A DNA stretch of 64,000 bases from Lysinibacillus fusiformis (lineage in GTDB: Bacteria; Bacillota; Bacilli; Bacillales_A; Planococcaceae), in NCBI GenBank assembly GCA_030027265.1, contig JASENG010000005.1:62001-126000 (forward strand), written 5' to 3'. The notes under the pieces are model-generated. The model did no database searches. It was not told the origin of the DNA and saw nothing but the letters and a program-made list of their open reading frames with translations. A program made the translations under genes and the position numbers. Below are positions 44,110-53,084 of this stretch, in pieces (position 1 is the first letter of the stretch; each line of letters starts with the position of its first letter).

Positions 44110-45336
44110 TTATGCCGTCTTCGGTTTTGCATGACTTTGTCCAATATCGTCACGTACATTTCCAAGAAGAAGACCCATAATCAGAGACAAAATAGTTCCT
44201 ACTATTAAATAACTGAAAGCGATGTAATAAGAACCATTGAATAGCTGAATCAAAGCACCCATAACAGCTGGAGTGATAAATGCTGCTAGATTCGCTCCCG
44301 TATTTAACATTCCAAAAGCGCTCCCCATGATTGTAGAGGGCAAAAATCTCAATGGCACAGCCAAAATGCCCATGTATGCAATCTGAAGGAGGCAAGCCGC
44401 CATGTTTTGGAAGATAATGGTCATTGCAAGAGATTGAACATTGAACATACCGAAAATACAAATAGCTGATAGTAAATTACCATAAATGATTAATAATCTC
44501 TCCCGGTTTGCAAAGACTTTGTCAACCAGCCACCCTCCAATCAAGTAACCAATCATCCCTGCAATCGCCGGAAGGGATGAGTAGATCCCGGTATCAAGCA
44601 AATTGAGTTTACGTACATTCATTAGATAAGAAGGCACCCAGCTAGTCAGTCCCCAAATCGCAGTATACAATCCAAATAGAGCTATCATAATTTTCCACAT
44701 GGAAGGGGATTTCATAAGGGATACAAAAGATACTTTCTCTTCTTGCTGTTCGTTTTCAATAGGACCGGTTTTGTTTGACCGGAGAAATAGCATATACAGC
44801 AAGGCGGTAATGCCCCCAATAATTCCAAGGCATACATAGACCTTTCTCCATCCTATCTGCGTAATGAAGTACGCTCCCGCAGTACTTGCAACGAACCCGC
44901 CCAATACAATTGCGACAAGTAATACTGATTGAGTACTGGTTCTTTTTTCAGGGCTCACATTTTCGCTCATTAGCTTGGTAGCTGCCCCTGGAAACGCTCC
45001 TTCTCCCAAACCAAAGAAAAATCGGATAACCAAGAGAGAAGTGACCGACCAAGCCACACCCGATAATCCGGCAAATAAGGAGAACACTAAGATTGTTACT
45101 ATAATGGCCATTTTGGAGCCGTATCGGTCTGCGATCAAACCTCCTGGTATTTGCATAATTGTATAGCCTAAATAAAATATGCTCAGCACTATCCCAAATG
45201 TCGCTGCATCCATTTCCAATTCTTTTCCAATAGGCAAAATTGCTATGTTTATAAACATACGGTCAATGGAAGAAATAAACCACCCTAGAAAGAGTAGTAC
45301 AATTATTCCCTTTTGTCGTGACAACCTTGTATTCAA
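44110..45336 (-). CDS. MFS transporter, anion:cation symporter type
   Basis: About 408 residues, twelve helices. Helices 1-3 read WFISSIDRMFINIAILPIGKEL ... GYTIMQIPGGLIADRYGSK, and RFFFGLGEGAFPGAATKLMSE follows; these are features of the ACS family, which imports organic anions and amides. The start is probably TTG at 45336 with GGGGGG seven bases upstream; an ATG ten codons earlier has no ribosome site. Substrate probably that of the neighbouring M24 enzyme. Confidence 0.85.
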   Translation of the reverse strand: MNTRLSRQKGIIVLLFLGWFISSIDRMFINIAILPIGKELEMDAATFGIVLSIFYLGYTIMQIPGGLIADRYGSKMAIIVTILVFSLFAGLSGVAWSVTSLLVIRFFFGLGEGAFPGAATKLMSENVSPEKRTSTQSVLLVAIVLGGFVASTAGAYFITQIGWRKVYVCLGIIGGITALLYMLFLRSNKTGPIENEQQEEKVSFVSLMKSPSMWKIMIALFGLYTAIWGLTSWVPSYLMNVRKLNLLDTGIYSSLPAIAGMIGYLIGGWLVDKVFANRERLLIIYGNLLSAICIFGMFNVQSLAMTIIFQNMAACLLQIAYMGILAVPLRFLPSTIMGSAFGMLNTGANLAAFITPAVMGALIQLFNGSYYIAFSYLIVGTILSLIMGLLLGNVRDDIGQSHAKPKTA

Positions 45337-45474
45337 ACTCTTCCCCCCTTTGCATAATACCTTCAAAGTAAAACTATTTTACGTCTCCTCCCTCATTCAC
45401 TAAAATTTTCTAAGGATTTTACTTGCAAAAACAACTTTAAAGATATTATATAAGGAAAAGACAGAATTGTAGAA

Positions 45475-45515
45475 ATACTTAAAAATATCTATAATAATAC
45501 TCATCAAGTATTATT
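45475..45515. promoter_or_regulatory. LysR operator, ATAC-N7-GTAT type
   Basis: A perfect 9-5-9 dyad, AATAATACT-CATCA-AGTATTATT (45493-45515), contains ATAC-TCATCAA-GTAT, the BenM/CbnR-type LysR recognition pattern. A second, imperfect half (ATAC-N7-TATC, 45475-45489) lies 18 bases before it, matching the usual recognition/activation pair. It sits in the gap between the LysR and MFS genes. Confidence 0.75.
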
Positions 45516-45537
45516 GAAGTGAAGGAGGAGGGAGAAA

Positions 45538-46413
45538 ATGGAGCTGCGGCATATTCGATATTTTGTGGCACTTGCAGAAGAGCTTAATTTCAGACGTGCA
45601 TCTGAACGCTTGCATATTGCCCAACCCCCGCTTAGTAGACAAATTCAGCAATTAGAGGAGGAAGTCGGCGTTCGCCTGTTTTATCGGACCAATCGCCGAG
45701 TTGAAATGACCTATGCGGGAAAAGCATTTCTGGAAAAGGCCTATCAAATGCTTGACTTAGTAGAGGAAGCATGCGACACCGCAAGAATGTCGGCAAGAGC
45801 AGAACATGGGAAGCTAGTAATTGGATTCACCGGGACTGGCGAAAATATACTTCCCATAGTACAGAAGTATCGGGCAATGTATCCTTCCGTCAATTTGGAT
45901 TTACAGTTATTGGGGACAACCGCTCAAATCCATGGGTTACATGGGAAAAAAATTGATGTTGGACTTCTCACCCCACCTATTAACAGTGAACATCTAATCG
46001 TAAAAAATTATATGCAGGTTCCTATTCAAGCCATGCTGCCCTAGAATCATCCTCTTGCTATGCAAGCAGGACCGATTTCCATAACAGATTTGGCAAACGA
46101 ATCATTTGTTATTACCCCCCGTGTGATCGGACCGGGGTTCTATGATATTGTGACAAAAATCTGTCATCAAGCTGGCTTTTCTCCAAAGATAACAGTAGAG
46201 ACTCATGACATCCAAACGGTGATAACTCTTGTATCCACGGGGATGGGCGTTTCTCTTTCTCCTCAATGCCAAACTCAAAATACTGGAGTTGTCTTCAGAG
46301 AACTTGTGGATGAGGCGACTACTTTGGATTTAGCAGTAGCATACCGTCAGGATGAAAAATCTGAGGTGTTGCATTCATTTCTTGATATATTTTTCGATTA
46401 TTATTCCGAATAA
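45538..46413 (+). pseudogene. LysR-family regulator interrupted by a TAG codon
   Basis: HTH MELRHIRYFVALAEELNFRRASERLHIAQPPLSRQI and an effector-binding domain (BenM/CatR-like) in one frame of 292 codons, broken only by TAG at 46042-46044. The context VPIQAMLP-stop-NHPLAMQAGP matches the usual LPxxHPLA element, so an AAG lysine codon changed to TAG by one substitution is likely. The second half remains open and well conserved, so the lesion is recent, an error, or suppressed. The DNA-binding half could still be made as a 168-residue protein. GGAGGAGG ribosome site. Confidence 0.85.
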
Positions 46414-46419
46414 AATTAT

Positions 46420-46458
46420 GGAAGCCACCTATCAATTACGCAGAGATAGGTGGCTTCC
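46420..46458 (+). terminator. Rho-independent terminator of the LysR gene
   Basis: Fourteen-base perfect stem GGAAGCCACCTATC / GATAGGTGGCTTCC with an 11-base loop, seven bases past the stop. Confidence 0.8.
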
Positions 46459-46614
46459 TATTGATTCTTATATTCTTCCTTGTAAGAGGATAAGCCGTTC
46501 ACTACTTTCATTATTGCAAGAAAAACGAACTATTTCCGCAAAAATCATAAGTCCAATAAGATCAATAGCACATAGCTTATACGATTGATTACTGAATGTA
46601 AATTTAGTAATCAA

Positions 46615-46870
46615 TCGAAAGTTAAATAAGTGGATTTTTTCCGCTTATTTGCAGAATAGAGCTCTTTTCTGGGAAAATAAGGGAAGTTTTTCCGACTATC
46701 TTAACAAAAAAACACCATTTTCACGTTTTCCGAGATGATAGGCGGAATTTCTCCTTTTATTTAAGCTATTTTTCAGCTTATCTTCTAAATAGAAGGAAAT
46801 TTTTCGTCTATTAAACAGATTGGCTGCTTAACCCGGCATCCCTGCCTATTTGAGCGAAACATCTAGATCT
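46615..46870 (+). repeat. Long dispersed repeat, copy B
   Basis: Direct copy of 42410-42660 (about 70% identical by eye), in the otherwise gene-free stretch 46414-46961. Contains AAGTGGATTTTTTCCGCTTATT, a short hairpin, near its left end. Copies A and B bracket the M24-MFS-LysR genes. Confidence 0.75.
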
Positions 46871-46923
46871 CAGAGAACTCTAAATTATATGTAATGTATC
46901 AATGTTTTTTTACAATTAAAAAA

Positions 46924-46949
46924 CTCGAATACAATAACTTGTATTCGAG
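46924..46949 (-). terminator. Terminator of the rRNA methyltransferase gene (CTCGAAT family)
   Basis: Nine-base perfect stem CTCGAATAC / GTATTCGAG, eight-base loop, then TTTTTTAATTG on the minus strand. 13 bases past the stop. Confidence 0.85.
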
Positions 46950-46961
46950 CCTCAAATTATT

Positions 46962-48383
46962 TTATTTACCTTCTTCTAAAGTTAACTCCGCGACACACTC
47001 TACGTGCACTGTATGCGGGAATAGGTCAACTGGTTGAACGATATTTAGAACGTAGCCAAATTGTTCTAGTTCTTTGATGTCTGTTGCGAATGTATCCGGG
47101 TTACATGATACGTAGACAATTCGTTCTGGTTTTGAACGGCCAATTCTGCGCATTACTTTACCCCCTGCTCCTGAACGAGGAGGGTCAAGAAGCAGTAAGT
47201 CAGGAGTTCCGAAAGTTTCTAGCACTTCGTCAATTCCTTTTCTTGCGTCTTTAGCCAAGAAGTAAGTGTTGTCAATGCCGTTATCGGATGCGTTGCGTTT
47301 TGCAGATTCGATGGATGCTTCCACGATTTCAATACCCGCTAATTCCCCCACTCTACTTGCAAATGGTAAAGAGAATGTGCCCACTCCACAGAAAAGGTCG
47401 ATCATTTTTTCATTTTTCTTCGGTTTGCCCATTTCGATTGCTAAATCGACTAACTTTTGCGCTTGGACAGGGTTTGTTTGGAAAAATGTATCGAACCAAA
47501 GTCGGAAACGATAGCCATCCATTTCATCGTAGATAAAGTCTCTTCCAGCCAGGATATGACTTTTTTCCGATTGTGTACGGTCAGCCCAGTCAGTATTTTC
47601 AAGCCACATCAAGCTTTTTACTTGAGGGAACTTTTCTGTAATACGCTGGATTAAATCATTGGCTGCCTCTTGAAGATGAGCTTCTGGTGCCTCTGTAGCA
47701 AATAGCGCCAACATGATTTCACCTGTTGCAAAAGATTGTCTCACCATTAAATGGCGAAGCAATCCTTCATGTGCATCCTTATTATATCCTGATAATTGGT
47801 GAGCTTTTACCCATTCTGCCACTTCCATAGCAGCAGCTACCATTTCTTTCCCTGCTATCAAGCAAGATTCCAATGAAATGATTTTTCTGAAGTTGCCTTG
47901 TTCATGCAATCCTAGGGAACCGTCTGGTGCAAAGGTAAACTCCATTTTATTGCGGTAATGCCATTGATTGTCCATGCCGATTGTGTCTTTTACAAGATTT
48001 GGATCAAATCCTTGTGATTCGATTGCCTCTTTCACATGGTTTGTTTTATGTTGTAATTGGCCTTTGTAGTCCCAATGCTGCCATACACATCCACCACAAA
48101 GTTCAAAGTGCGTACATGCCGGAGCAATTCGATCAGGATTAGGCTCTATAATTTCGTCAAGTAATGCCTTTCTTCTTCTGCGTTCTGGTTTATCAATCGT
48201 AACTCTCACTTTTTCACCCGGCAAAGCTTGAGGAATTGTCAGACGCAGCTTTTTTTGGTTGCCTAATTCGTTCTCACGCCACATGATGGCACGTCCAGAA
48301 CCCTTTTCATCTAATTTACTAATATCAACAACTAATGATTCTCCAGTCGTAATCGTCAAATCATTTTCCTCCTTATGAAACAT
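46962..48383 (-). CDS. rlmCD: 23S rRNA (uracil-C5)-methyltransferase, RlmCD/RumA type
   Basis: 473 residues. An N-terminal TRAM domain (about 10-72) binds RNA. An iron-sulfur cluster is expected at C90, C96 and C99 (ACTHFELCGGC) plus a later cysteine (ESCLIA). The SAM site is DLFCGVGTFSLPFA. Catalytic elements are LLLDPPRSG and the nucleophile cysteine in YVSCNPDTFATD. In bacilli one such enzyme methylates both U747 and U1939. Monocistronic. Confidence 0.93.
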   Translation of the reverse strand: MFHKEENDLTITTGESLVVDISKLDEKGSGRAIMWRENELGNQKKLRLTIPQALPGEKVRVTIDKPERRRRKALLDEIIEPNPDRIAPACTHFELCGGCVWQHWDYKGQLQHKTNHVKEAIESQGFDPNLVKDTIGMDNQWHYRNKMEFTFAPDGSLGLHEQGNFRKIISLESCLIAGKEMVAAAMEVAEWVKAHQLSGYNKDAHEGLLRHLMVRQSFATGEIMLALFATEAPEAHLQEAANDLIQRITEKFPQVKSLMWLENTDWADRTQSEKSHILAGRDFIYDEMDGYRFRLWFDTFFQTNPVQAQKLVDLAIEMGKPKKNEKMIDLFCGVGTFSLPFASRVGELAGIEIVEASIESAKRNASDNGIDNTYFLAKDARKGIDEVLETFGTPDLLLLDPPRSGAGGKVMRRIGRSKPERIVYVSCNPDTFATDIKELEQFGYVLNIVQPVDLFPHTVHVECVAELTLEEGK

Positions 48384-48509
48384 TCTTATGTTAAGAAATA
48401 TTTATAATTTTTATAAGTTCGCAACTCATTTTACACACATTATACTAGTATATAGGAGATTGCACCAAAATAGAAAGTATATATTTCTTGAAGATATTAA
48501 CAACACAAA

Positions 48510-48547
48510 AAACAGCTTGAGAAAGTGCGTCTTTTCCCAAGCTGTTT
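48510..48547 (-). terminator. Terminator of the FMN reductase gene
   Basis: Ten-base perfect stem AAACAGCTTG / CAAGCTGTTT (with further GAAA/TTTC pairing inside), overlapping the stop codon by two bases, then TTTTTTGTGTTG on the minus strand. Confidence 0.8.
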
Positions 48548-49088
48548 AACTTTTTTGCTGAATAAATTGTTGAATCGATAGAACTTCCTTGGCCAAATGT
48601 TCAAAGCGCAAAAGGATGTTCCGATCTACAATATCATTTTCCGCGTCAAAATATTTATCGTTCACAAATACATTGCTGCCGGCTACATTTGCCTTTAAGA
48701 ATGTGAGAATAGATCTTAAATGATAATCCATCACTAGATAATGCTTATCTGTCCCGCCAGTTGCAACCATTCCTACTGTTTTTCCCATTAATCCATCAAC
48801 GGGTAGATGGTCAAGGAGATTTTTTAACACCCCTGAGATTGAAGCCTGATAAATTGGTGTACCAATTATCAAACCATCCGCTGCCATAATTGTGTCAACT
48901 ACTTTTACAGTATCCGCGTTATAAAAACTTAAGGGTGCACCGTTTACAAACTCGACATCATAATCCTTCAGGTCAATTAGCTCGGTTTCAATATTTGGAT
49001 CAAGTGATTTTGCTGCTTTTAAAACTTTAAAGACGATAGTCATTGTTTTGTAGCCGGAAAGCGATCCAGAAATACCAACGATTTTCAT
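48546..49088 (-). CDS. NADPH-dependent FMN reductase family protein
   Basis: About 180 residues, flavodoxin-like. GISGSLSGYKTMTIVFKVL binds the FMN phosphate, GTPIYQASISGVLKNLLDHLP is the family signature, and VATGGTDKHYLVMDYHLR the C-terminal FMN contact. Related to SsuE/azoreductase-type enzymes; substrate and partner unknown. ATG at 49088 with GGTGA upstream; eleven extra open codons ignored. Confidence 0.88.
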   Translation of the reverse strand: MKIVGISGSLSGYKTMTIVFKVLKAAKSLDPNIETELIDLKDYDVEFVNGAPLSFYNADTVKVVDTIMAADGLIIGTPIYQASISGVLKNLLDHLPVDGLMGKTVGMVATGGTDKHYLVMDYHLRSILTFLKANVAGSNVFVNDKYFDAENDIVDRNILLRFEHLAKEVLSIQQFIQQKS

Positions 49089-49171
49089 TTTCAATTCACC
49101 ATCAAAATTTGAAAGCCTCAAATCCTTTATTTGATTTGAGACTTTGCTAAATTTATTTTAATCAATTGTCC

Positions 49172-49630
49172 TTACTCTTCAATTATTTGCAGATTTTTAA
49201 AGGAAAATTCGGCTTTTTCCTCTGATTTCGTGATGACTGATGCATCGATCTGCGAGGATGGACTCTCTAAAGTAAAGGTCATCTCATAGGTCGTCCAGTC
49301 TTCCGTTAAAGTTACTTCCATATTTTTTTCTTTTATATATTGGCCTCTGGCATCCGTCTCTTCAAGCTTAAGTATGACAGTACCTTTTCCTTTTAATGTA
49401 ATTTGCAATTTAATATTTTCTTTTGTAAAGGGTTTTGGCGGTGTGTATACAAAACCTTCTTCAGCTTTTGCTCCTTCGGTTTTAACGAGAAATTCGCCTT
49501 CAATTACTTCTTGAACAGTCGCTCCAAGTCCAAAATATGGGATAGTTGGGCGGTCCTCTGCTGCTAAAGCTTGTGTACTAATTGTCAAAAAGAACACTAA
49601 AGTAAAGAAACTCGTCATTACTTTTTTCAT
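49172..49630 (-). CDS. Secreted protein, possibly carbohydrate-binding
   Basis: 152 residues with a signal peptide (MKKVMTSFFTLVFFLTISTQALA). The mature part is beta-rich (IKLQITLKGKGTVILKLEETDARGQYIKE, EDWTTYEMTFTLESPSSQI, SFKNLQIIEE), like CBM-type jelly rolls that describe 'sum of effects on ligand' in extracellular enzymes. It lies 34 bases after the GH18 gene on the same strand, so may act with it at the wall. Family tentative. Confidence 0.7.
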   Translation of the reverse strand: MKKVMTSFFTLVFFLTISTQALAAEDRPTIPYFGLGATVQEVIEGEFLVKTEGAKAEEGFVYTPPKPFTKENIKLQITLKGKGTVILKLEETDARGQYIKEKNMEVTLTEDWTTYEMTFTLESPSSQIDASVITKSEEKAEFSFKNLQIIEE

Positions 49631-49664
49631 GTTAATCCCCTCCTACGAATTGCTCTTAAAAAGT

Positions 49665-51944
49665 TTAAGGTGACATATACTGCATACCTCTCGATAAGAA
49701 GGATGCAAAATTTGCGCGGGATACTTCCCCTTTTGGATTAAAGCTGTCTACATTTGAAATGCCTAAAGCATTCAGTGCTCGAATAGCTGATTGTGCTTCT
49801 TTATTCGCAGCTGATAGATCAACTACATTTGCTTTTTTATCTTTTGCTTTTTCAACCAAGGATTGTCCACTGATTGCTTCAGTAGCGCGATCAAGGACCA
49901 ATGCCATATTTTCACGGGAAATGGTACTGTAAGGATTTAATATTTCATTTGCTCCCCCATTAAATACCCCACTCGCTTTTACGACTGCCGCATATTTCAA
50001 CAATTCGCGATCTTTCGTTTGTAATGAAAGATCTTTAAAGTAAGGGGTCTTTTCCCAATCTGCCGGGACCTCTGCATAACCATTATTCACTAATAACCTG
50101 CCTAGCATAATTGCAACCTGACCCCGTGTAATTGCTTCGCCTGGAGCAAAGGTTGTTTCAGTTTTTCCTTTAACAATATTTTGTTCCACTAAATTTAGAA
50201 TATTCTGCTGTACTTCCGGTGAAAAGGAACCAATATCTTTAAAAGGATTTTTTGAATTGACAGCTTGAGCTGCTGAAGAAGTTGTTTCATTTGATGACGC
50301 AGCACTCTTTACTTTTAGTACCTGCCCAATATTTATATTATCTGAAGTTAAACCATTTATTGTTTTCAAATCATTTATCGACATATTATGTTCAGAAGAA
50401 ATTTTCCATAATGAATCTCCTGATTTCACCGTATAATTTATGGTTTGAATTGCGGGTGCCGCAACAGTCGACTCTGAACTTGATGAACCGGCACTGCTTA
50501 CCTTAATGACTTGCCCTATATTGACTACATCAGAAGTTAGGCCATTCAAAGTCTTTAGTTCATCTACACTCATATTGTTAGCTGTAGCGATTTTCCAGAG
50601 TGTATCTCCAGATTTAACTGTATAGGAAGTGGTTGGTGTAGGCGAGATGATACCTGTTTGCTCTTTTGGCTGCGACGAATTAACTGGAACCACCTCTACT
50701 CCATCATGGGACATCCAAGTTTTATAATATTGCCACATTGACGCATTTTCTTGACCTAAGCTCCAGCTTCCCGTCCCTTTAATTTCATACTTATGAACAA
50801 GGCGCAATTTCTCTCTTATTGAATCATTATTCTCAAACCAAATATGGTAGGTGCCTGGAGCTAATGTTTTACCGCCAACAACAGTTGTTGGATCACCACT
50901 CTTTATAGTAATGGTTGCTTTTGGTGATTTTGATGCTTCATCAAACACTACTGATCCACCATATTTAGCTAACATTTCATCTACCTTTGTATTAGAAATT
51001 CCTGCCCCTCCACTAGTTGCGCCTTCTTTCCAATAGCGACCATAAAAAGGGACTCCCAAGACTACTTTGTCTGCAGGTACACCTTGATTAAGTGCGTATT
51101 GAATAGAACGATCCACAAAGCCTATACTTGCAACCGGACCTTCCTCACTTCCTTCATAGGATTCGTCATATGCCATAATCATGAGGTAGCTTGCATACTT
51201 CGACAATTCTTTGTAGTCATAACTACCATGCCAGCCTTTTGTCCAACCATTCGGATTGGCCGCAACTGCAACAGAAACCTCTTTACCAGCTGGTATTTTT
51301 TCGCGAAGGAGGCGTACTAGGTCAGTATAAGCAGCTCTATCTACATCCGTTGTATTTTCAATATCAACCTGTACTCCATCTAAATTGTACTTTATGATTG
51401 CATTTGCTATTTCGGTTGATAATTGTTCACGATTCGCTAGAGCTGCACGCCCAAGCGTTCTGTCCCAATGATTACTTAAGAACGGTACAACCTTAATTCC
51501 GCGATTATGCATCTCCGTGACAAATCTCGAATCAAGCTGTGAAGTCAATTTTAAAGAACCATTCGTATTTAAATCAAAATAACTTGGCGAAACAAGATTC
51601 AAATTCCCCTGTGTTTTATCTACCTGGGAAATATAAGAACTCGTATTACCGAAATAAAGATAACTCATATTAAAATCAGCTTCATGAGCCTCTGCTTTTT
51701 GCATAGGGATACTCGTTAAAAGAAGTGTTCCAGCTACTACAGCAATTGACGCAATCTTCAGTTTAGGAAATTGCTTTTTTACAAATTTGATGGCATTGTC
51801 TTTTAATGCATCCACTTTATCAAAATTGAATTCCATGCCAAATTCTGTATTAGCTGCATTTTTAGGCACTTTCATATGTAAAATAACTTGTAATTCACCA
51901 TTCTCATCTTGCTTTAGTTCTACTGAATCAAAGTTATACGACAT
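49665..51944 (-). CDS. GH18 glycosidase with LysM and SLH domains
   Basis: 759 residues. Unusual layout: about 60 cytoplasmic-looking residues, a hydrophobic segment (about 63-80) ending in a possible AEA-H cleavage site, a GH18 barrel (about 90-430) with catalytic DGVQVDIE (D189, D194, E196), two LysM modules (about 440-485 and 503-548) and SLH motifs from about 565 to the end (FKDIGSFSPEV..., TRGQVAIMLGRLL, SRENMALVLDRA, SRANFASFLSRGM). GH18 with LysM resembles spore-lytic SleL/YaaH and chitinases; the SLH repeats anchor to secondary wall polymers. Probably an N-acetylglucosaminidase for cell wall or chitin. Confidence 0.88.
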   Translation of the reverse strand: MSYNFDSVELKQDENGELQVILHMKVPKNAANTEFGMEFNFDKVDALKDNAIKFVKKQFPKLKIASIAVVAGTLLLTSIPMQKAEAHEADFNMSYLYFGNTSSYISQVDKTQGNLNLVSPSYFDLNTNGSLKLTSQLDSRFVTEMHNRGIKVVPFLSNHWDRTLGRAALANREQLSTEIANAIIKYNLDGVQVDIENTTDVDRAAYTDLVRLLREKIPAGKEVSVAVAANPNGWTKGWHGSYDYKELSKYASYLMIMAYDESYEGSEEGPVASIGFVDRSIQYALNQGVPADKVVLGVPFYGRYWKEGATSGGAGISNTKVDEMLAKYGGSVVFDEASKSPKATITIKSGDPTTVVGGKTLAPGTYHIWFENNDSIREKLRLVHKYEIKGTGSWSLGQENASMWQYYKTWMSHDGVEVVPVNSSQPKEQTGIISPTPTTSYTVKSGDTLWKIATANNMSVDELKTLNGLTSDVVNIGQVIKVSSAGSSSSESTVAAPAIQTINYTVKSGDSLWKISSEHNMSINDLKTINGLTSDNINIGQVLKVKSAASSNETTSSAAQAVNSKNPFKDIGSFSPEVQQNILNLVEQNIVKGKTETTFAPGEAITRGQVAIMLGRLLVNNGYAEVPADWEKTPYFKDLSLQTKDRELLKYAAVVKASGVFNGGANEILNPYSTISRENMALVLDRATEAISGQSLVEKAKDKKANVVDLSAANKEAQSAIRALNALGISNVDSFNPKGEVSRANFASFLSRGMQYMSP

Positions 51945-52038
51945 GATTCCACCACCTTTTTGATAGTATGCTTGACTAATGAATAAATCATGTATTCAAC
52001 ATCAATGGGTTTAATTTCTGTTTTGATTATCCATATAA

Positions 52039-52066
52039 AAAAGGGACTTGTGATTTAGCCCCTTTT
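52039..52066 (-). terminator. Possible terminator of prsA
   Basis: Seven-base stem AAAAGGG / CCCTTTT with a 14-base loop, about 12 bases past the prsA stop. The minus-strand 3' side is T-rich (TTTTATATGG). Confidence 0.45.
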
Positions 52067-52078
52067 GTCAGAATTATG

Positions 52079-52960
52079 TTAATCAGTTAATTTATTTTCA
52101 ATCTCATATTCTTCCATTTTTTCTGCGAGCCATGTTGAATATTGTTCACTTACTTTAGAATCTAAAAGATCTTGATAGACTGTATCTTTTACGTCTTCAA
52201 ATACTGCTTCTTTTTCTTCAATTTTGTCAGTTACTTTAATGATATGGAAGCCATACTCTGTTTCAACTGGTTCGCTTATAGTATCAATATCCATAGCAAA
52301 TGCAGCATTTTCAAAGGCTTCTTCCATCTCACCTTTACCAAAGTAACCTAAATCTCCACCGGCATCTTTAGTAGCAGTATCTGTTGAATATTCTGCCGCA
52401 ATTTGCGCAAAGTCTTCTCCGGCATTTAATTTTTCAATAACTTCATCAGCTGTTGCTTCATCTTCTACTAAAATATGACTAGCTTCAACTTGTGCTGCTT
52501 GTCCATAAGTCGTTTTATTCTCTTCAAAGTATGTTTTTACATCTTCATCTGTGAGCCCAACATAATCTTCCATCACTTTTATCGTTAATAGATAGGATTT
52601 AATATCTTCTTTAACATCCTCTACATCCATATTATAGGAAGAAATAACTTCAAGAAAGGCTTCTTCCCCCCCATATTGGGCAGTGTACTCTTCATACTCT
52701 GCTTCAATTTCTTCGTCTGTTGCTGAAACATCTAGTTTTTCCGCTTCCATTTCAATAATTTTATTTGAAATTAACGTAGTTAAAACTTCCGCTCCATACT
52801 GCTCAGTTAAAGATTCATTTAATTCAGCTTCGGTAATTTCTTCTCCGTTTACTGAAGCAATCATTGCAGAATCCCCATTCGAGCAGCCTACTAGCAAAGC
52901 ACTTAAAACAATTGGCAGGGCCATTGTCTTTATCGTCTTTTTAAATTTAAATTGTTTCAT
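52079..52960 (-). CDS. prsA: PrsA-type parvulin foldase lipoprotein
   Basis: Post-translocation folding factor, 293 residues. Lipoprotein signal ending LLVGC (C26). A SurA-like N-terminal domain (about 30-130) flanks the PpiC domain (about 138-232), seen in VEASHILVEDEATADEVIEKLNAGEDFAQIAAEYSTDTATKDAGGDLGYFGKGEM. The protein is very acidic, as usual for PrsA in the wall. Monocistronic, next to a two-component system. Confidence 0.93.
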   Translation of the reverse strand: MKQFKFKKTIKTMALPIVLSALLVGCSNGDSAMIASVNGEEITEAELNESLTEQYGAEVLTTLISNKIIEMEAEKLDVSATDEEIEAEYEEYTAQYGGEEAFLEVISSYNMDVEDVKEDIKSYLLTIKVMEDYVGLTDEDVKTYFEENKTTYGQAAQVEASHILVEDEATADEVIEKLNAGEDFAQIAAEYSTDTATKDAGGDLGYFGKGEMEEAFENAAFAMDIDTISEPVETEYGFHIIKVTDKIEEKEAVFEDVKDTVYQDLLDSKVSEQYSTWLAEKMEEYEIENKLTD

Positions 52961-53084
52961 AAATATCCTCCATCCATTTCTTCACCGTTTCTATTACAGA
53001 TTCTACTTTAACGGCTGAATGTGTCAGCAGGATGTCAAAACAAGTTTTTTTACAATAAAAAGCGAAGCCTGAAACAAAGCTTCG

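Noticed and set aside
46352-46588. 78-codon reading frame over the end of the LysR gene
   Set aside because: Overlaps the LysR coding end and its terminator hairpin; composition unlike a protein.
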